DNA of 64,000 nucleotides from Lysobacter sp. 5GHs7-4 (GTDB lineage: Bacteria > Pseudomonadota > Gammaproteobacteria > Xanthomonadales > Xanthomonadaceae). The stretch lies in contig NZ_CP089924.1 in NCBI RefSeq assembly GCF_021284765.1, positions 2,374,001 through 2,438,000 on the forward strand, read 5' to 3'. Positions 17,283 to 26,479 of this stretch are shown piece after piece (position 1 is the first letter of the stretch; each line of letters opens with the position of its first letter). A program made the translations under genes and the position numbers. Below the pieces are notes generated by a model. It saw only the letters and a program-made list of their open reading frames with translations. It had not been told where the DNA came from and ran no database searches.

Positions 17283-19607
17283 ATGTCAGCGCAAGCGCAG
17301 TCTTCGATCTTCAGCAGCGTTCCCAACTTCAACGCCGTGCCCAGCCCGATCCCGGCGCGCATGAAGGGCCTCAACCGCGCCGAGATCTGCGACCTCAACT
17401 TCGTCGAATTCGTGCGGGCCTGGAACGGCCGCGCCGACGCGCGCCCAGCCGCGCACGAGGCGGTGCTGGACGGCAGCGCGCTGGACGCGCAGGGCTTTCG
17501 CGAGCTGTTCGAATCGCAGCTGATCAGCCGTCATCTGGACCTGATGGCGCGCGTGCTGCGCGTGCAGAACAAGGTCTTCTACACCATCGGTTCCAGCGGC
17601 CACGAGGGCAACGCGATGGTCGCCCGGCTCACCCGCCACACCGATCCGGCGTTCCTGCATTACCGCAGCGGCGGCTTCATGGCCGAGCGCTTCCGCAAGC
17701 TGCCAGGCATGGATCCGGTGATGGATTCGGCGCTGTCGTTCGCCGCCAGCAAGGACGATCCGGCTTCCGGCGGCCGCCACAAGGTGTGGGGCAGCAAGCC
17801 CTTGTGGGTGCTGCCGCAGACCTCGACCATCGCCTCGCACCTGCCCAAGGCATTGGGCACCGCGGTCGCGATCGAAACCGGGCGCCGTCTCGGCCACGCG
17901 CTGCCGATTCCCGACGACAGCATCGCGATCTGCTCCTTCGGCGACGCCTCGGCCAATCACGCCACCGCCCAGACCGCGTTCAACGCCGCCGCCTGGACCG
18001 CCTACCAGAAGCTGCCGGCGCCGGTGCTGTTCGTGTGCGAGGACAACGGCATCGGCATCTCGGTGAAAACGCCGGGCGGCTGGATCGGCAACCGCTTCCG
18101 CAACATGGACGGCCTGGACTATTTCGCCGCCGACGGCCTCGATCTGGCCAGCGGCTACGCCGACGTGCAGCGCGCGGTCGAGCATTGCCGCCGCAGCCGC
18201 CGTCCGACCTTCCTGCACCTGCGCACCACCCGCATCATGGGTCACGCCGGCACCGACTTCGAGATCGAGTGGCGTTCGGTGGAAGAGCTGTGCGCGGTGG
18301 AGGCCAGCGATCCGCTGCTGCGTTCGGCCGCGATCGCGTTGGAGTCGGGCCTGATGTCGCGCGAGGACGTGCTGGCGCTGTACGAAGCCACGCGCCAGCG
18401 CTGCTTCGCCGCCGCCGAGGAGGCCGACCGCCGGCCCAAGCTCGACCGCCTCGACGAGGTGATCGCGCCGCTGGCGCCGTACACGCCCGCCGCGGTCGCC
18501 GACGAGGCCGCGCGCGCCGACTACGCCGAGCGCCGCCTGCAGGTGTTCGGCGGCGAGGCGAAACTGCCCGAGAACCAGCCGCCGCGGCATCTGGCGATCC
18601 AGATCAACAACGCGCTGCACGACATCTTCGCCAAGTACCCCGAGACCCTGCTGTTCGGCGAGGACGTGGCGCAAAAGGGCGGCGTCTACACCGTCACCAA
18701 GGGCCTGCAGAAGGCGTTCGGCGCGCGCCGCGTGTTCAACACCCTGCTGGACGAAACCATGATCCTGGGCATGGCCCAGGGCTTCGCCAACGTCGGCCTG
18801 CTGCCGATTCCCGAGATCCAATACCTGGCGTATTTCCACAACGCCTGCGACCAGATCCGCGGCGAGGCGGCCTCGCTGCAGTTCTTCAGCAACAACCAGT
18901 ACCGCAATCCGATGGTGGTACGCATCGCCGGGTTGGGCTACCAGCGCGGTTTCGGCGGCCACTTCCACAACGACAACTCGATCACCGCGCTGCGCGACAT
19001 CCCCGGCCTGGTGGTCGGCTGTCCCTCGCGCGGCGACGACGCGGCGACCATGCTGCGCACGCTGACCGCGCTGGCCAAGGTCGACGGGCGCGTGGCGGTG
19101 TTCCTGGAGCCGATCGCGCTGTACATGACCAAGGACCTGTACGAGGCCGGCGATGGCGCCTGGCTGACCGCGTATCCGTCGCCGGACCAGGCCATGGCCT
19201 TGGGCGAGGGCAGGGTGTACCTGCCGCAGGACGGCAGCAGCGGCGACGACCTGGTGATCTTCAGCTATGGCAACGGCGTGCCGATGAGCCTGCGCGCCGC
19301 GCGCGCGATCGAGGCCAAGCACGGCTGGAAGGCGCGCGTGGTCGATCTGCGCTGGCTGGTGCCGCTCAACGACGCCTACATCGTCGAACAGGCGCGCAGC
19401 GCCAAGCGCATCATCGTGGTCGACGAAGGCCGTCGCAGCGCCGGCGTGGGCGAGGGCGTGATCACCGCGATCGCCGAAGGCGGCTTCGGCGGCCGCCCGT
19501 TCCAGCGCGTGGTCGGCGTCGACACCTACACCCCGCTGGCCGGCGCCGCGTTCCTGGTGATTCCGGGCGAAGACGACATCGTCGCCGCCGCCGACGCCCT
19601 GGCCTGA
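17283..19607 (+). CDS. 2-oxoacid dehydrogenase E1, fused alpha and beta chains
   Basis: Thiamine-diphosphate enzyme that decarboxylates a 2-oxoacid (branched-chain type by similarity) and passes the acyl group to an E2 lipoyl protein. The 774-residue chain joins an alpha part (about 70-400, with the ThDP-binding GDASANHATAQTAFN near 220 and HYRSGGFMAER) to a beta part (about 437-774, with LLFGEDVAQKGG and GLGYQRGFGGHFHND). In BCKDH or PDH these are usually separate subunits. No E2 or E3 gene is adjacent in either direction, so it must use a complex encoded elsewhere. A REP cluster follows its stop. Confidence 0.9.
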   Translation: MSAQAQSSIFSSVPNFNAVPSPIPARMKGLNRAEICDLNFVEFVRAWNGRADARPAAHEAVLDGSALDAQGFRELFESQLISRHLDLMARVLRVQNKVFYTIGSSGHEGNAMVARLTRHTDPAFLHYRSGGFMAERFRKLPGMDPVMDSALSFAASKDDPASGGRHKVWGSKPLWVLPQTSTIASHLPKALGTAVAIETGRRLGHALPIPDDSIAICSFGDASANHATAQTAFNAAAWTAYQKLPAPVLFVCEDNGIGISVKTPGGWIGNRFRNMDGLDYFAADGLDLASGYADVQRAVEHCRRSRRPTFLHLRTTRIMGHAGTDFEIEWRSVEELCAVEASDPLLRSAAIALESGLMSREDVLALYEATRQRCFAAAEEADRRPKLDRLDEVIAPLAPYTPAAVADEAARADYAERRLQVFGGEAKLPENQPPRHLAIQINNALHDIFAKYPETLLFGEDVAQKGGVYTVTKGLQKAFGARRVFNTLLDETMILGMAQGFANVGLLPIPEIQYLAYFHNACDQIRGEAASLQFFSNNQYRNPMVVRIAGLGYQRGFGGHFHNDNSITALRDIPGLVVGCPSRGDDAATMLRTLTALAKVDGRVAVFLEPIALYMTKDLYEAGDGAWLTAYPSPDQAMALGEGRVYLPQDGSSGDDLVIFSYGNGVPMSLRAARAIEAKHGWKARVVDLRWLVPLNDAYIVEQARSAKRIIVVDEGRRSAGVGEGVITAIAEGGFGGRPFQRVVGVDTYTPLAGAAFLVIPGEDDIVAAADALA

Positions 19608-19648
19608 TCGCCCTCTCGTGGTGGCCGCCGTCCGGCGCCACCACGGCT

Positions 19649-19927
19649 GGGAGCAGACGCGGCGCAAGCCGCGACCGCGTATGCCACCACGCGACGCCGA
19701 TCGAGCGCAGTCGCGGCTTTGGAGTAGGAGCGGCGTAAGCCGCGACCGCGCACTCCACAAGGCGGCGCTACCTGAGCTTCGCGGCGACCCTCGGCGGCGA
19801 CGAAGACACCGGCGACGAATCCCCATCGCGCTCAGCGTTCTGTGGGAGCGACGTCAGTCGCGAGGCTTCTCGCTCAGGGCGGAGGCAAGCTGCGGGCTGG
19901 AAATCGCGACTCGCGTCGCTCCCGCAG
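19649..19927. repeat. Cluster of four REP units
   Basis: The 339-bp gap between the E1 gene and ygfZ holds no gene. It contains REP units at 19649-19679, 19725-19750 (GTAGGAGCGGCGTAAGCCGC), 19841-19864 (TGTGGGAGCGACGTCAGTCG) and an inverted unit at 19902-19927 (ATCGCGACTCGCGTCGCTCC). The last two form an inverted pair 37 bp apart. Confidence 0.75.
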
Positions 19928-19946
19928 AAGGCGGGCGATACGTCCC

Positions 19947-20819
19947 TCAGCGCGCCAAACCATCCAACAACGCATGCTCGCTCACCGCATGCCCATCAAT
20001 GCTGAGCTCGGTCTCGCCGCGCTCCAGCGGCACCACCGCCAGCGCGAGATGACGCGGGCCGTCGTCGGCCGCGCATACGACCGTGCCCAGCACCGCCTCG
20101 GGCGCGCGCAACTCCGCACCCGCGTTTACCGCGAACGTCGGCTCGACCAACGCCAACCCGCGCTTGGCCTTCCCCAGGAAGTGCGTGCGCGCCACGATCT
20201 CCTGTCCCGGGTAGCAGCCCTTCTTGACGCTGAAAGCGCGTAGACGCTCCAGCGACAACTGCTGCGGCGTCCACTGTTCGACCTGCGACGGCCCTAGGCG
20301 GGGCAGGCCATGGCGCAGATCGTCCTGAGCCCAGCGGGCCGCGGCCGCCTCGTCGGCCGCCCGATCCGCCGCCACGACGAGGCGCAGGCTGCGCGCGGCG
20401 CCGTCGCCGCGGTAGTCCAGTTCCACGCCCACGATCTCGTCCCCGGCCAAAACCGCGCCGCGCGCCGCGTCCGGCGCTGCGTAGCGCCCCAGCGCACGCA
20501 CATCGTCGCGTACGACGATGGTCGTCTTGCTGCGGAACAGGAATCGGCGCAGGGCCGCGGCGAACGCGTCGGCGTCGGCATCGGGCAACAGCAGCCACAG
20601 CCGCTCATCGGCCAGACGCAGCAAAGCCAACAGCGCGAACACGCGGCCTTTCGGGGTCAGCCAGCCGCTCCATTGCCACTGGCCGGGGGCCAAGGCGTTG
20701 ACGTCGTTCATGAACTGCGCCTGCGCGAAAGCGGCCGCATCGCGGCCGGAAAGCTCGATCACGCGGTGGCCGGGCAGGGCGAACGCCTGTCCGGACACAG
20801 GCTGCGGGTTGTCATGCAT
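19947..20819 (-). CDS. ygfZ: YgfZ/GcvT-fold folate-binding protein, Fe-S cluster maturation factor
   Basis: 290-residue protein with the GcvT tetrahydrofolate-binding fold. The family hallmark KGCYPGQE is at about 200-207; its cysteine is essential for activity in E. coli YgfZ, which supports [4Fe-4S] enzymes including succinate dehydrogenase and MiaB. Start ATG 20819. It is divergent from the complex II genes with only 29 bp between the two start codons, so the promoter of the sdhAF4 gene must lie inside the ygfZ coding region. The position next to an Fe-S respiratory complex fits its role. Confidence 0.94.
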   Translation of the reverse strand: MHDNPQPVSGQAFALPGHRVIELSGRDAAAFAQAQFMNDVNALAPGQWQWSGWLTPKGRVFALLALLRLADERLWLLLPDADADAFAAALRRFLFRSKTTIVVRDDVRALGRYAAPDAARGAVLAGDEIVGVELDYRGDGAARSLRLVVAADRAADEAAAARWAQDDLRHGLPRLGPSQVEQWTPQQLSLERLRAFSVKKGCYPGQEIVARTHFLGKAKRGLALVEPTFAVNAGAELRAPEAVLGTVVCAADDGPRHLALAVVPLERGETELSIDGHAVSEHALLDGLAR

Positions 20820-20837
20820 GGGGGCGGGACTTAAGAT
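20809..20837 (+). promoter_or_regulatory. Sigma70-type promoter for the sdhAF4-sdhCDAB operon
   Basis: TTGTCA (20809-20814), 17-bp spacer, TAAGAT (20832-20837). Transcription would begin at about 20844, within two to five bases of the GTG/ATG that starts sdhAF4, so the first gene would be translated from a leaderless or nearly leaderless mRNA. The -35 overlaps the first codons of divergent ygfZ. Confidence 0.6.
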
Positions 20838-20848
20838 TTAACGCTGTG

Positions 20849-21025
20849 ATGATAGGCGAAACCACCCCGGAAGCAGCGGCGGCCCCCCAGGTCCCGGCCC
20901 CCAGGACTTCCGTTCCGGCCACCGGCAGCGATGCGCCACCGGGCAAGGAGATCGGCGGCCGCGAGGGTCTGGAGCCCACCCGCTACGGCGATTGGGAAAA
21001 AAACGGCCGCTGCATCGACTTCTAG
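20849..21025 (+). CDS. sdhAF4: Succinate dehydrogenase assembly factor 4 homologue (DUF1674)
   Basis: A 58-codon gene that is easily missed. The product has a disordered Ala/Pro-rich N-terminus and ends in GREGLEPTRYGDWEKNGRC followed by IDF, the diagnostic C-terminal motif of DUF1674/SDHAF4 (yeast Sdh8, human SDHAF4), which binds flavinylated SdhA and protects it until it joins SdhB. Start is ATG 20849, with an alternative GTG at 20846 directly before it; there is no ribosome site upstream, consistent with a leaderless start from the promoter at 20809. The stop is 78 bp before sdhC. Bacterial homologues beside sdh genes support the role. Confidence 0.9.
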   Translation: MIGETTPEAAAAPQVPAPRTSVPATGSDAPPGKEIGGREGLEPTRYGDWEKNGRCIDF

Positions 21026-21103
21026 CTACGCCCCGCCTTCACCGTACTTCACCCATCCTTCCTGCCACGCGGCGCCGCCGCCCAGCCGAGACAGCCATCG
21101 CTC

Positions 21104-21499
21104 ATGGCGAACCGCGAACGTCCCTTGTCACCGCATCTGCAGGTCTACGCCTGGCAGATTCAGATGGTGACCTCGATCGTGCACCGGACCACCGGTTGCA
21201 TCCTTTCCGTCGGCGCCCTGCTGATCGCCTGGGGCCTGGTCGCGCTGGCGGCCGGTCCCGAGGCCTGGGCCCAGTTCACCGCCTGCGCGCGCTCGCCGCT
21301 GGGCTTCCTGATCCTGTTCGGCTGGACCTGGGCGTTCGCCTTCCACCTGATCAACGGCATCCGCCACCTGGTCCAGGACGCGGGCTTCGCCTACAAGATC
21401 CAGTCCTTCGTGCGCAACAGCTGGGTCAGCGTCATCGGCAGCCTGGTGCTGACCGCGCTGATCTGGATCGTAGCGATGATGTCGCGGGGTGGCGCATGA
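21104..21499 (+). CDS. sdhC: Succinate dehydrogenase cytochrome b556 subunit
   Basis: Membrane anchor of complex II. 131 residues, three transmembrane helices (about 27-48, 66-86, 108-128), the RPLSPHLQVY start and SIVHRTTG helix typical of SdhC, and the axial haem b histidine within FHLINGIRHL (about 81-90). Quinone is reduced at the interface with SdhD and SdhB. The stop overlaps the ATG of sdhD (ATGA). Confidence 0.96.
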   Translation: MANRERPLSPHLQVYAWQIQMVTSIVHRTTGCILSVGALLIAWGLVALAAGPEAWAQFTACARSPLGFLILFGWTWAFAFHLINGIRHLVQDAGFAYKIQSFVRNSWVSVIGSLVLTALIWIVAMMSRGGA

Positions 21500-21894
21500 G
21501 CATCTTCAGCCAGAAGCAGCTGCGCAATCCGCTCAAGTCCGCGCGCGGCCTGGGCTCGGCGAAGGACGGCACCCACCACTTCGTGGTCCAGCGCGTCACC
21601 GCGATCGCGCTGATCTTCCTCAGCCTGTACGTGCTGGGCCTGGTGATCTCGTGGATCGGCGGCGATTACGCCACGGTGCGCGCCTCGGTCGCCCATCCCT
21701 GCAACGCCGTGCTGCTGGTGGCGTTCCTGATCGCGATGTTCTGGCACGCCAAGCTCGGCCTGCAGGTGGTCATCGAGGACTACGTGCACGCCCCGGGTCT
21801 GGCGATCGCCTCGCAACTCGCCGTCGTTTTCATTTGCGTCCTCGCTGCGCTCGCTAGCGTGCTCGCCGTCATCCGCATCGCGCTGGGAGCCTGA
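21496..21894 (+). CDS. sdhD: Succinate dehydrogenase membrane anchor subunit
   Basis: 132 residues with three transmembrane helices. The motif [11 protein letters not shown] and the region [15 protein letters not shown] carry the residues that bind haem b and line the quinone site in SdhD. Overlaps sdhC by four bases and is followed two bases later by the GTG of sdhA, so translation is coupled along the operon. Confidence 0.95.
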   Translation: MSIFSQKQLRNPLKSARGLGSAKDGTHHFVVQRVTAIALIFLSLYVLGLVISWIGGDYATVRASVAHPCNAVLLVAFLIAMFWHAKLGLQVVIEDYVHAPGLAIASQLAVVFICVLAALASVLAVIRIALGA

Positions 21895-21896
21895 CC

Positions 21897-23690
21897 GTGG
21901 CCGCCGCTTACAAGATCCAGGAACACAAGTTCGACATGATCGTGGTCGGCGCCGGCGGCGCCGGTCTGCGCGCCACCTTCGGCCTGGCCCAGAAGGGCCT
22001 GAAGACGGCCTGCATCACCAAGGTCTTCCCGACCCGTTCGCACACCGTCGCCGCACAGGGCGGCATCTCCGCCGCGCTGGCCAACATGGGCGAGGACGAT
22101 TGGCGCTACCACTTCTTCGACACCGTCAAGGGTTCGGACTGGCTGGGCGACCAGGACGCGATCGAGTACATGTGCAAGGAGGCCATCCCGGCCATCATCG
22201 AGCTCGAGCACCAGGGCGTGCCGTTCTCGCGCACCGAAGAGGGCAAGATCTACCAGCGCCCGTTCGGCGGCATGACCACCAAGTACGGCGAAGGCCCGCC
22301 GGCGCAGCGCACCTGCGCCGCCGCCGACCGCACCGGCCACGCCATCCTGCACACGCTGTACCAGCAGTCGCTGGCGCACGACGCGCAGTTCTTCATCGAG
22401 TACTTCGCGCTCGACCTGATCATGGACGCCGACGGCGCCTGCCGCGGCGTGCTCGCGCTGGACATGGCCGAAGGCACGCTGCACCTGTTCCGCGCCCAGG
22501 GCACGGTGCTGGCCACCGGCGGCTACGGCCGCGCCTACTTCTCGGCGACGTCCGCCCACACCTGCACCGGCGACGGCGGCGGCATGGCGCTGCGCGCCGG
22601 CCTGGGCCTGCAGGACATGGAGTTCGTGCAGTTCCACCCGACCGGCATCTACGGCGCCGGCTGCCTGATCACCGAGGGCGTGCGAGGCGAGGGCGGCATC
22701 CTGCGCAACAGCAACGGCGAGCGCTTCATGGAGCGCTATGCGCCCAGCGTGAAGGACCTGGCGCCGCGCGACATGGTCAGCCGTTCGATGACCATCGAGA
22801 TCCGCGAAGGCCGCGGCGTCGGCGAGCACAAGGACCACATCCTGCTCGACCTGACCCACCTCGGCCCGGAAGTGATCCACGAAAAGCTGCCGGGCATCGC
22901 CGAGTCGGCGCGCATCTTCGCCAACGTCGACGTCGAGAAGGAACCGATTCCGGTCATCCCGACCGTGCACTACAACATGGGCGGCATCCCCACCAACTAC
23001 CACGGCGAAGTCGTGCAGTTGCGCGACGGCAACCCCGACGCGGTGGTGCCGGGCCTGTACGCGATCGGCGAGGCGGCCTGCGTGTCGGTGCACGGCGCCA
23101 ACCGCCTGGGCTCGAACTCGCTGCTGGACCTGGTGGTGTTCGGCCGCGCCGTCGCCAACCGCTGCGCCGAGACCGTCACCCCCGGCGCGGCCCAGCCGCG
23201 CCTGGCCGGCGACGCCTGCGACGAGGCGCTGGCGCGCCTGGACAAGCTGCGCAACGCCAACGGCGGCACGCCGACCGCGGTGATCCGCGACAAGATGCAG
23301 CGCACCATGCAGGCCGACGCCGCGGTGTTCCGCACCGGCGAGACGCTCAGCGACGGCGTGCGCAAGATCCGCGAGATCCACGCGTCGTTCGCCGACGTCA
23401 AGGTCAGCGACCGTTCGTTGATCTGGAACTCGGACCTGGTCGAAACCTACGAGCTGTCCAATCTGCTCGGCCAGGCCCTGGCGACCATCGTTTCGGCCGA
23501 GAACCGCACCGAGTCGCGCGGCGCGCATGCGCGCGAGGACTTCCCGACGCGCGACGACGCGCAGTGGCAGAAGCACACGCTGTGCTATGTCGACGAGAGC
23601 GGCGCCACCCGCATCGACTACCGCCCGGTGCACAACTACACGCTCACCGACGACGTCGCCTACGTCCCGCCCAAGGAGCGTAAGTACTGA
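21897..23690 (+). CDS. sdhA: Succinate dehydrogenase flavoprotein subunit
   Basis: 597 residues. Oxidises succinate to fumarate with covalently bound FAD. Seen: dinucleotide motif [11 protein letters not shown] (17-27), FAD-linking histidine in [10 protein letters not shown] (His49), substrate-site HPTGIYGAG, and the capping-domain segment [13 protein letters not shown]. The GTG start at 21897 gives the expected N-terminus. Two assembly factors that act on this subunit, SdhAF4 and SdhE, are encoded in the same locus. Confidence 0.98.
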   Translation: MAAAYKIQEHKFDMIVVGAGGAGLRATFGLAQKGLKTACITKVFPTRSHTVAAQGGISAALANMGEDDWRYHFFDTVKGSDWLGDQDAIEYMCKEAIPAIIELEHQGVPFSRTEEGKIYQRPFGGMTTKYGEGPPAQRTCAAADRTGHAILHTLYQQSLAHDAQFFIEYFALDLIMDADGACRGVLALDMAEGTLHLFRAQGTVLATGGYGRAYFSATSAHTCTGDGGGMALRAGLGLQDMEFVQFHPTGIYGAGCLITEGVRGEGGILRNSNGERFMERYAPSVKDLAPRDMVSRSMTIEIREGRGVGEHKDHILLDLTHLGPEVIHEKLPGIAESARIFANVDVEKEPIPVIPTVHYNMGGIPTNYHGEVVQLRDGNPDAVVPGLYAIGEAACVSVHGANRLGSNSLLDLVVFGRAVANRCAETVTPGAAQPRLAGDACDEALARLDKLRNANGGTPTAVIRDKMQRTMQADAAVFRTGETLSDGVRKIREIHASFADVKVSDRSLIWNSDLVETYELSNLLGQALATIVSAENRTESRGAHAREDFPTRDDAQWQKHTLCYVDESGATRIDYRPVHNYTLTDDVAYVPPKERKY

Positions 23691-23770
23691 CCGGCCTCCT
23701 CGGCGCGCGCATCGGCGCGCGCCGCTAACGCAACCGTCCCAGTACCTACGCTAGCCCAGAGATCGCCAGC

Positions 23771-24556
23771 ATGGCCCAATTCGTCCTACCCAAGAACTCG
23801 CAGATCCAGAAGGGCCGCCACTGGGCCACGCCGGGCGCCAAGCAGCCGCGCACCTTCAAGGTCTACCGCTGGAACCCCGACGACGGCATGAACCCGCGCG
23901 TGGACACCTACGAGGTGGACATGGCGACCTGCGGTCCGATGGTTCTGGACGCGCTGATCAAGATCAAGAACGAGATCGACCCCACGCTCACCTTCCGCCG
24001 CTCCTGCCGCGAAGGCATCTGCGGTTCGTGCGCGATGAACATCGACGGCACCAACACGCTGGCCTGCACCAAGGCGATCGCCGACTGCAAGGGCAAGACC
24101 GAGGTGCCGATCTATCCGCTGCCGCACATGGACGTGGTCAAGGATCTGGTCCCCGACCTGACCCACTTCTACGCCCAGTACGCCTCGATCAAGCCCTGGC
24201 TGCGCACGCAGAGCGCGACCCCGTCCGACCGCGAGCGCCTGCAGTCGCCGGAAGACCGCAAGAAGCTCGACGGCCTCTACGAATGCATCCTGTGCGCCTG
24301 CTGCTCGACCAGCTGCCCGAGCTACTGGTGGAACGGCGACCGTTACCTGGGCCCGGCGATCCTGCTGCAGGCCTACCGCTGGATCATCGATTCACGCGAC
24401 GAGGACACCGGCGCGCGTCTGGACGACCTGGAAGACCCGTTCAAGCTCTATCGCTGCCACACCATCATGAACTGCGCACGCACCTGCCCGAAGGGCTTGA
24501 ACCCGGCGCAGGCGATCGGCGAAATCAAGAAGCTGATGCTGGCGCGCCGCGTCTGA
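23771..24556 (+). CDS. sdhB: Succinate dehydrogenase iron-sulfur subunit
   Basis: 261 residues carrying three clusters: [2Fe-2S] ligands in [10 protein letters not shown] with a later cysteine in LACTKA, then [4Fe-4S] and [3Fe-4S] ligands in [13 protein letters not shown] and [14 protein letters not shown]. It passes electrons from SdhA to quinone. N-terminal extension of about 20 residues compared with E. coli SdhB. An 80-bp gap separates it from sdhA. A GC-rich hairpin without T-run follows, then the MAPEG gene on the same strand. Confidence 0.98.
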   Translation: MAQFVLPKNSQIQKGRHWATPGAKQPRTFKVYRWNPDDGMNPRVDTYEVDMATCGPMVLDALIKIKNEIDPTLTFRRSCREGICGSCAMNIDGTNTLACTKAIADCKGKTEVPIYPLPHMDVVKDLVPDLTHFYAQYASIKPWLRTQSATPSDRERLQSPEDRKKLDGLYECILCACCSTSCPSYWWNGDRYLGPAILLQAYRWIIDSRDEDTGARLDDLEDPFKLYRCHTIMNCARTCPKGLNPAQAIGEIKKLMLARRV

Positions 24557-24570
24557 TCGCGGCCGCCATC

Positions 24571-24594
24571 GCCGGGGCGCGACCTCGCCCCGGC
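24571..24594 (+). other. GC-rich hairpin after sdhB without T-run
   Basis: GCCGGGGCG (24571-24579) and CGCCCCGGC (24586-24594) form a perfect 9-bp stem just after the sdhB stop. Lacking a T-run it may protect the 3' end of a processed sdh mRNA or reduce read-through into the MAPEG-lol genes. Confidence 0.4.
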
Positions 24595-24694
24595 ACCGCA
24601 TCGGGCAGGCGTGCGCCCGCCCGGTGCTGCGACGGCCCCGCTGGCCCGTCCGCACCGCTACCATCCGCATCGGCCCCCTCCACGCAGGCGAGCG

Positions 24695-25117
24695 ATGGAT
24701 TCCAAGACCCTGTTCCTTCCCGCTGCCGCGATGGCGGCGCTGAGCCTGCTGGTCTGGCTGCGCCTGTACTGGGTGCGCATCGGCCAGATGCGCCGCGACC
24801 GCATCCACCCGCAGTCGGTGGCGACCTCGGCGCAGGCCACGGCCAGGCTCACCCAGAGCGCCGCGGCCGACAACTTCCGCAACCTGTTCGAGCTGCCGGT
24901 GCTGTTCTACCTGGCGCTGACCGTGGCGGCCGCGACCGGCCTTGGCGATGGCGTGGTGCTGGCGCTGGCCTGGGCCTTCGTGGCCTTGCGCGTCTTGCAC
25001 AGCGCGATTCATTGCGGCTACAACCGCGTCATGCACCGGTTCGCGGCCTATGCCGCCGGTGCGACCGTGTTGTGGGCGTTGTGGGGTTATCTGACCTGGG
25101 GATTGCTGAGCGCATGA
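24695..25117 (+). CDS. MAPEG family membrane protein
   Basis: 140 residues, four transmembrane helices. FRNLFELPVLFY (about 67-78) and LHSAIHCGYNRVMHRF (about 100-115) are the two conserved MAPEG segments (membrane-associated proteins in eicosanoid and glutathione metabolism). Bacterial members have mostly unknown substrates; some conjugate glutathione. Same strand as sdhB, 138 bp downstream. Its stop overlaps the ATG of the following exported protein by four bases. Confidence 0.9.
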   Translation: MDSKTLFLPAAAMAALSLLVWLRLYWVRIGQMRRDRIHPQSVATSAQATARLTQSAAADNFRNLFELPVLFYLALTVAAATGLGDGVVLALAWAFVALRVLHSAIHCGYNRVMHRFAAYAAGATVLWALWGYLTWGLLSA

Positions 25118-25806
25118 GCGAGACGACGAGGCTGCGAATTTCGATCCCTGTCCTGGTCGGCCGGTCGCGTCGCATCGCCGGGCTACTGGTCGTCATCCCC
25201 GCCATTGCGGGCGGCAATGCCGCCGCCTCGGCTGCCGACGACAGCGCCGACGCGCGTCTGACGCTGGCACGCGAATATGTCGCTCACGCCCGGCCGCAAG
25301 CCTTCCTCGATCATCTGCCGCTGCCGGAGGCGGGCGCCGACGCCGACGAGCAGCGCATCGCCCGAGTCGTGCGCGAACTGCCGCGCGACGTCATGGGCGA
25401 GTCGCTGGCGAAGCAACTGGCGGTCAGCGCCAGCGCCGAGGCCTTGCGCGAGGCCGTGACCTACGCCCAATCCGAGGCCGGACGCAAAGGCGCCGACTGC
25501 GCTGCGCGCCTGCCGCTGGTCGGTCAGCCGGGTTACGAGTGCATGGACGGCAGCGTGACCGATCAGGCCTTGCTCGAGCAGATCGCGCGGGCGCAGTTGG
25601 GACAGCCGGGCGAGGTGAGCCGTTTGGCCATGAAGGGCATGGAGACCGCCATGGCCGACGCGCTGCGCGCGCTGGTCGCGCGCGATGCCGACAGCGCGCG
25701 TTTCTTCGCCGACTACTGCGGCCGCAAGCCCACGACCAATCCTTGCCCCTTACTGCGCGCGCCCGAGCGCGCGGCGCCAGAACCCAAGAGCAAAGCCCAT
25801 GACTGA
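25114..25806 (+). CDS. Exported protein with DUF2059-like halves, paralog 1
   Basis: 230 residues: long basic N-region and export signal (about 18-40, ending NAAASA), then a helical domain with EALREAVTYAQSEAGRK near 110-126 and a cysteine pair (DCAARLP, YECMDG). The helices followed by SEAGR recall the DUF2059 pattern (F/Y-x-SPxG), but the match is weak and unproven. A Cys pair near the C-terminus (DYCGRKP, NPCPLL) also appears in the next gene. ATGA overlap with the MAPEG gene before it and an 8-base overlap with paralog 2 after it. Function unknown. Confidence 0.75.
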   Translation: MSETTRLRISIPVLVGRSRRIAGLLVVIPAIAGGNAAASAADDSADARLTLAREYVAHARPQAFLDHLPLPEAGADADEQRIARVVRELPRDVMGESLAKQLAVSASAEALREAVTYAQSEAGRKGADCAARLPLVGQPGYECMDGSVTDQALLEQIARAQLGQPGEVSRLAMKGMETAMADALRALVARDADSARFFADYCGRKPTTNPCPLLRAPERAAPEPKSKAHD

Positions 25807-26479
25807 GCCTGCCGACGTGCGCGCGCACCGCCGTAGGTCGGCCGTGCGGCTGGCCGCGATCGCGCTGCTGCTGCCGTGGTCGCTGTCGGCCCTCGCCGCC
25901 GCGCCCAGCCCCGAGTCGTTGAAAGTCGCGCGCGACTACGTCGACGCGGCGCGCTACGTCGAACTGCTGGACGCCATCGTCAATCGCTTCGCCGCCGGCG
26001 CCAATATCGCCGTCGAGCCTGACGATCTGGCGATGAAGCGCCGCGTCGTGCGCGACATATCGCGTGAGGTCATGGCCGACTCGTTGGCGCGCTCGCTGGC
26101 CGATACCCCGATCCAGGCGCTGCGCGACGGTCTGGCCTACGCCAGGAGCGATGCCGGCCGGATCGAGTTCGCCTGCGTGGCGCGCATGTCCGACGGCGGA
26201 GACGGCTACCCGAGTTGCCTGAAGGACAGCGCCGACGAAGCGCAGCTGACGCGGATCATGGAGCACAGCCAGAGCCCGTCCGGGCTGGCGCTGATGGGCA
26301 AGGTGCTGCGGGGCGAGACCGTGGCCCGTGCCTTGAACGACAGCACGCGCGAGCTGGTGTCGCGCGATCCGCAGATCGCCGCGCAGCTGGCCGACTACTG
26401 CAAGCGCAAGCCCGACGAGGGCATGTGCGGATACCAGACCGACGCCGCTTCCGAGGGAGCCAGCGATGAACGACGCTGA
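25799..26479 (+). CDS. Exported protein with DUF2059-like halves, paralog 2
   Basis: 226 residues with a signal peptide (about 16-36, ending LAAA). It shares its plan with the preceding gene: SxExLxxAREYV/ARDYV at the start of the mature part, DVMGESLAKQLA against [26 protein letters not shown] against [14 protein letters not shown], and DYCGRKP against DYCKRKP at the end. [20 protein letters not shown] resembles the F..SP.G core of DUF2059. A tandem duplication is therefore clear; the function is not. It overlaps sdhE by 14 bases. Confidence 0.78.
   Translation: MTEPADVRAHRRRSAVRLAAIALLLPWSLSALAAAPSPESLKVARDYVDAARYVELLDAIVNRFAAGANIAVEPDDLAMKRRVVRDISREVMADSLARSLADTPIQALRDGLAYARSDAGRIEFACVARMSDGGDGYPSCLKDSADEAQLTRIMEHSQSPSGLALMGKVLRGETVARALNDSTRELVSRDPQIAAQLADYCKRKPDEGMCGYQTDAASEGASDERR

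Noticed and set aside
17286..19826. An 846-codon open frame on the minus strand opposite the fused E1 gene
   Set aside because: It is the mirror of a high-GC coding frame: full of His, Arg, Gly and Gln in irregular runs, no motif, and the plus-strand gene has a complete catalytic domain set.
21780..23633. A 617-codon minus-strand frame opposite sdhA
   Set aside because: Val/Gly/His-rich shadow of the conserved sdhA sequence.
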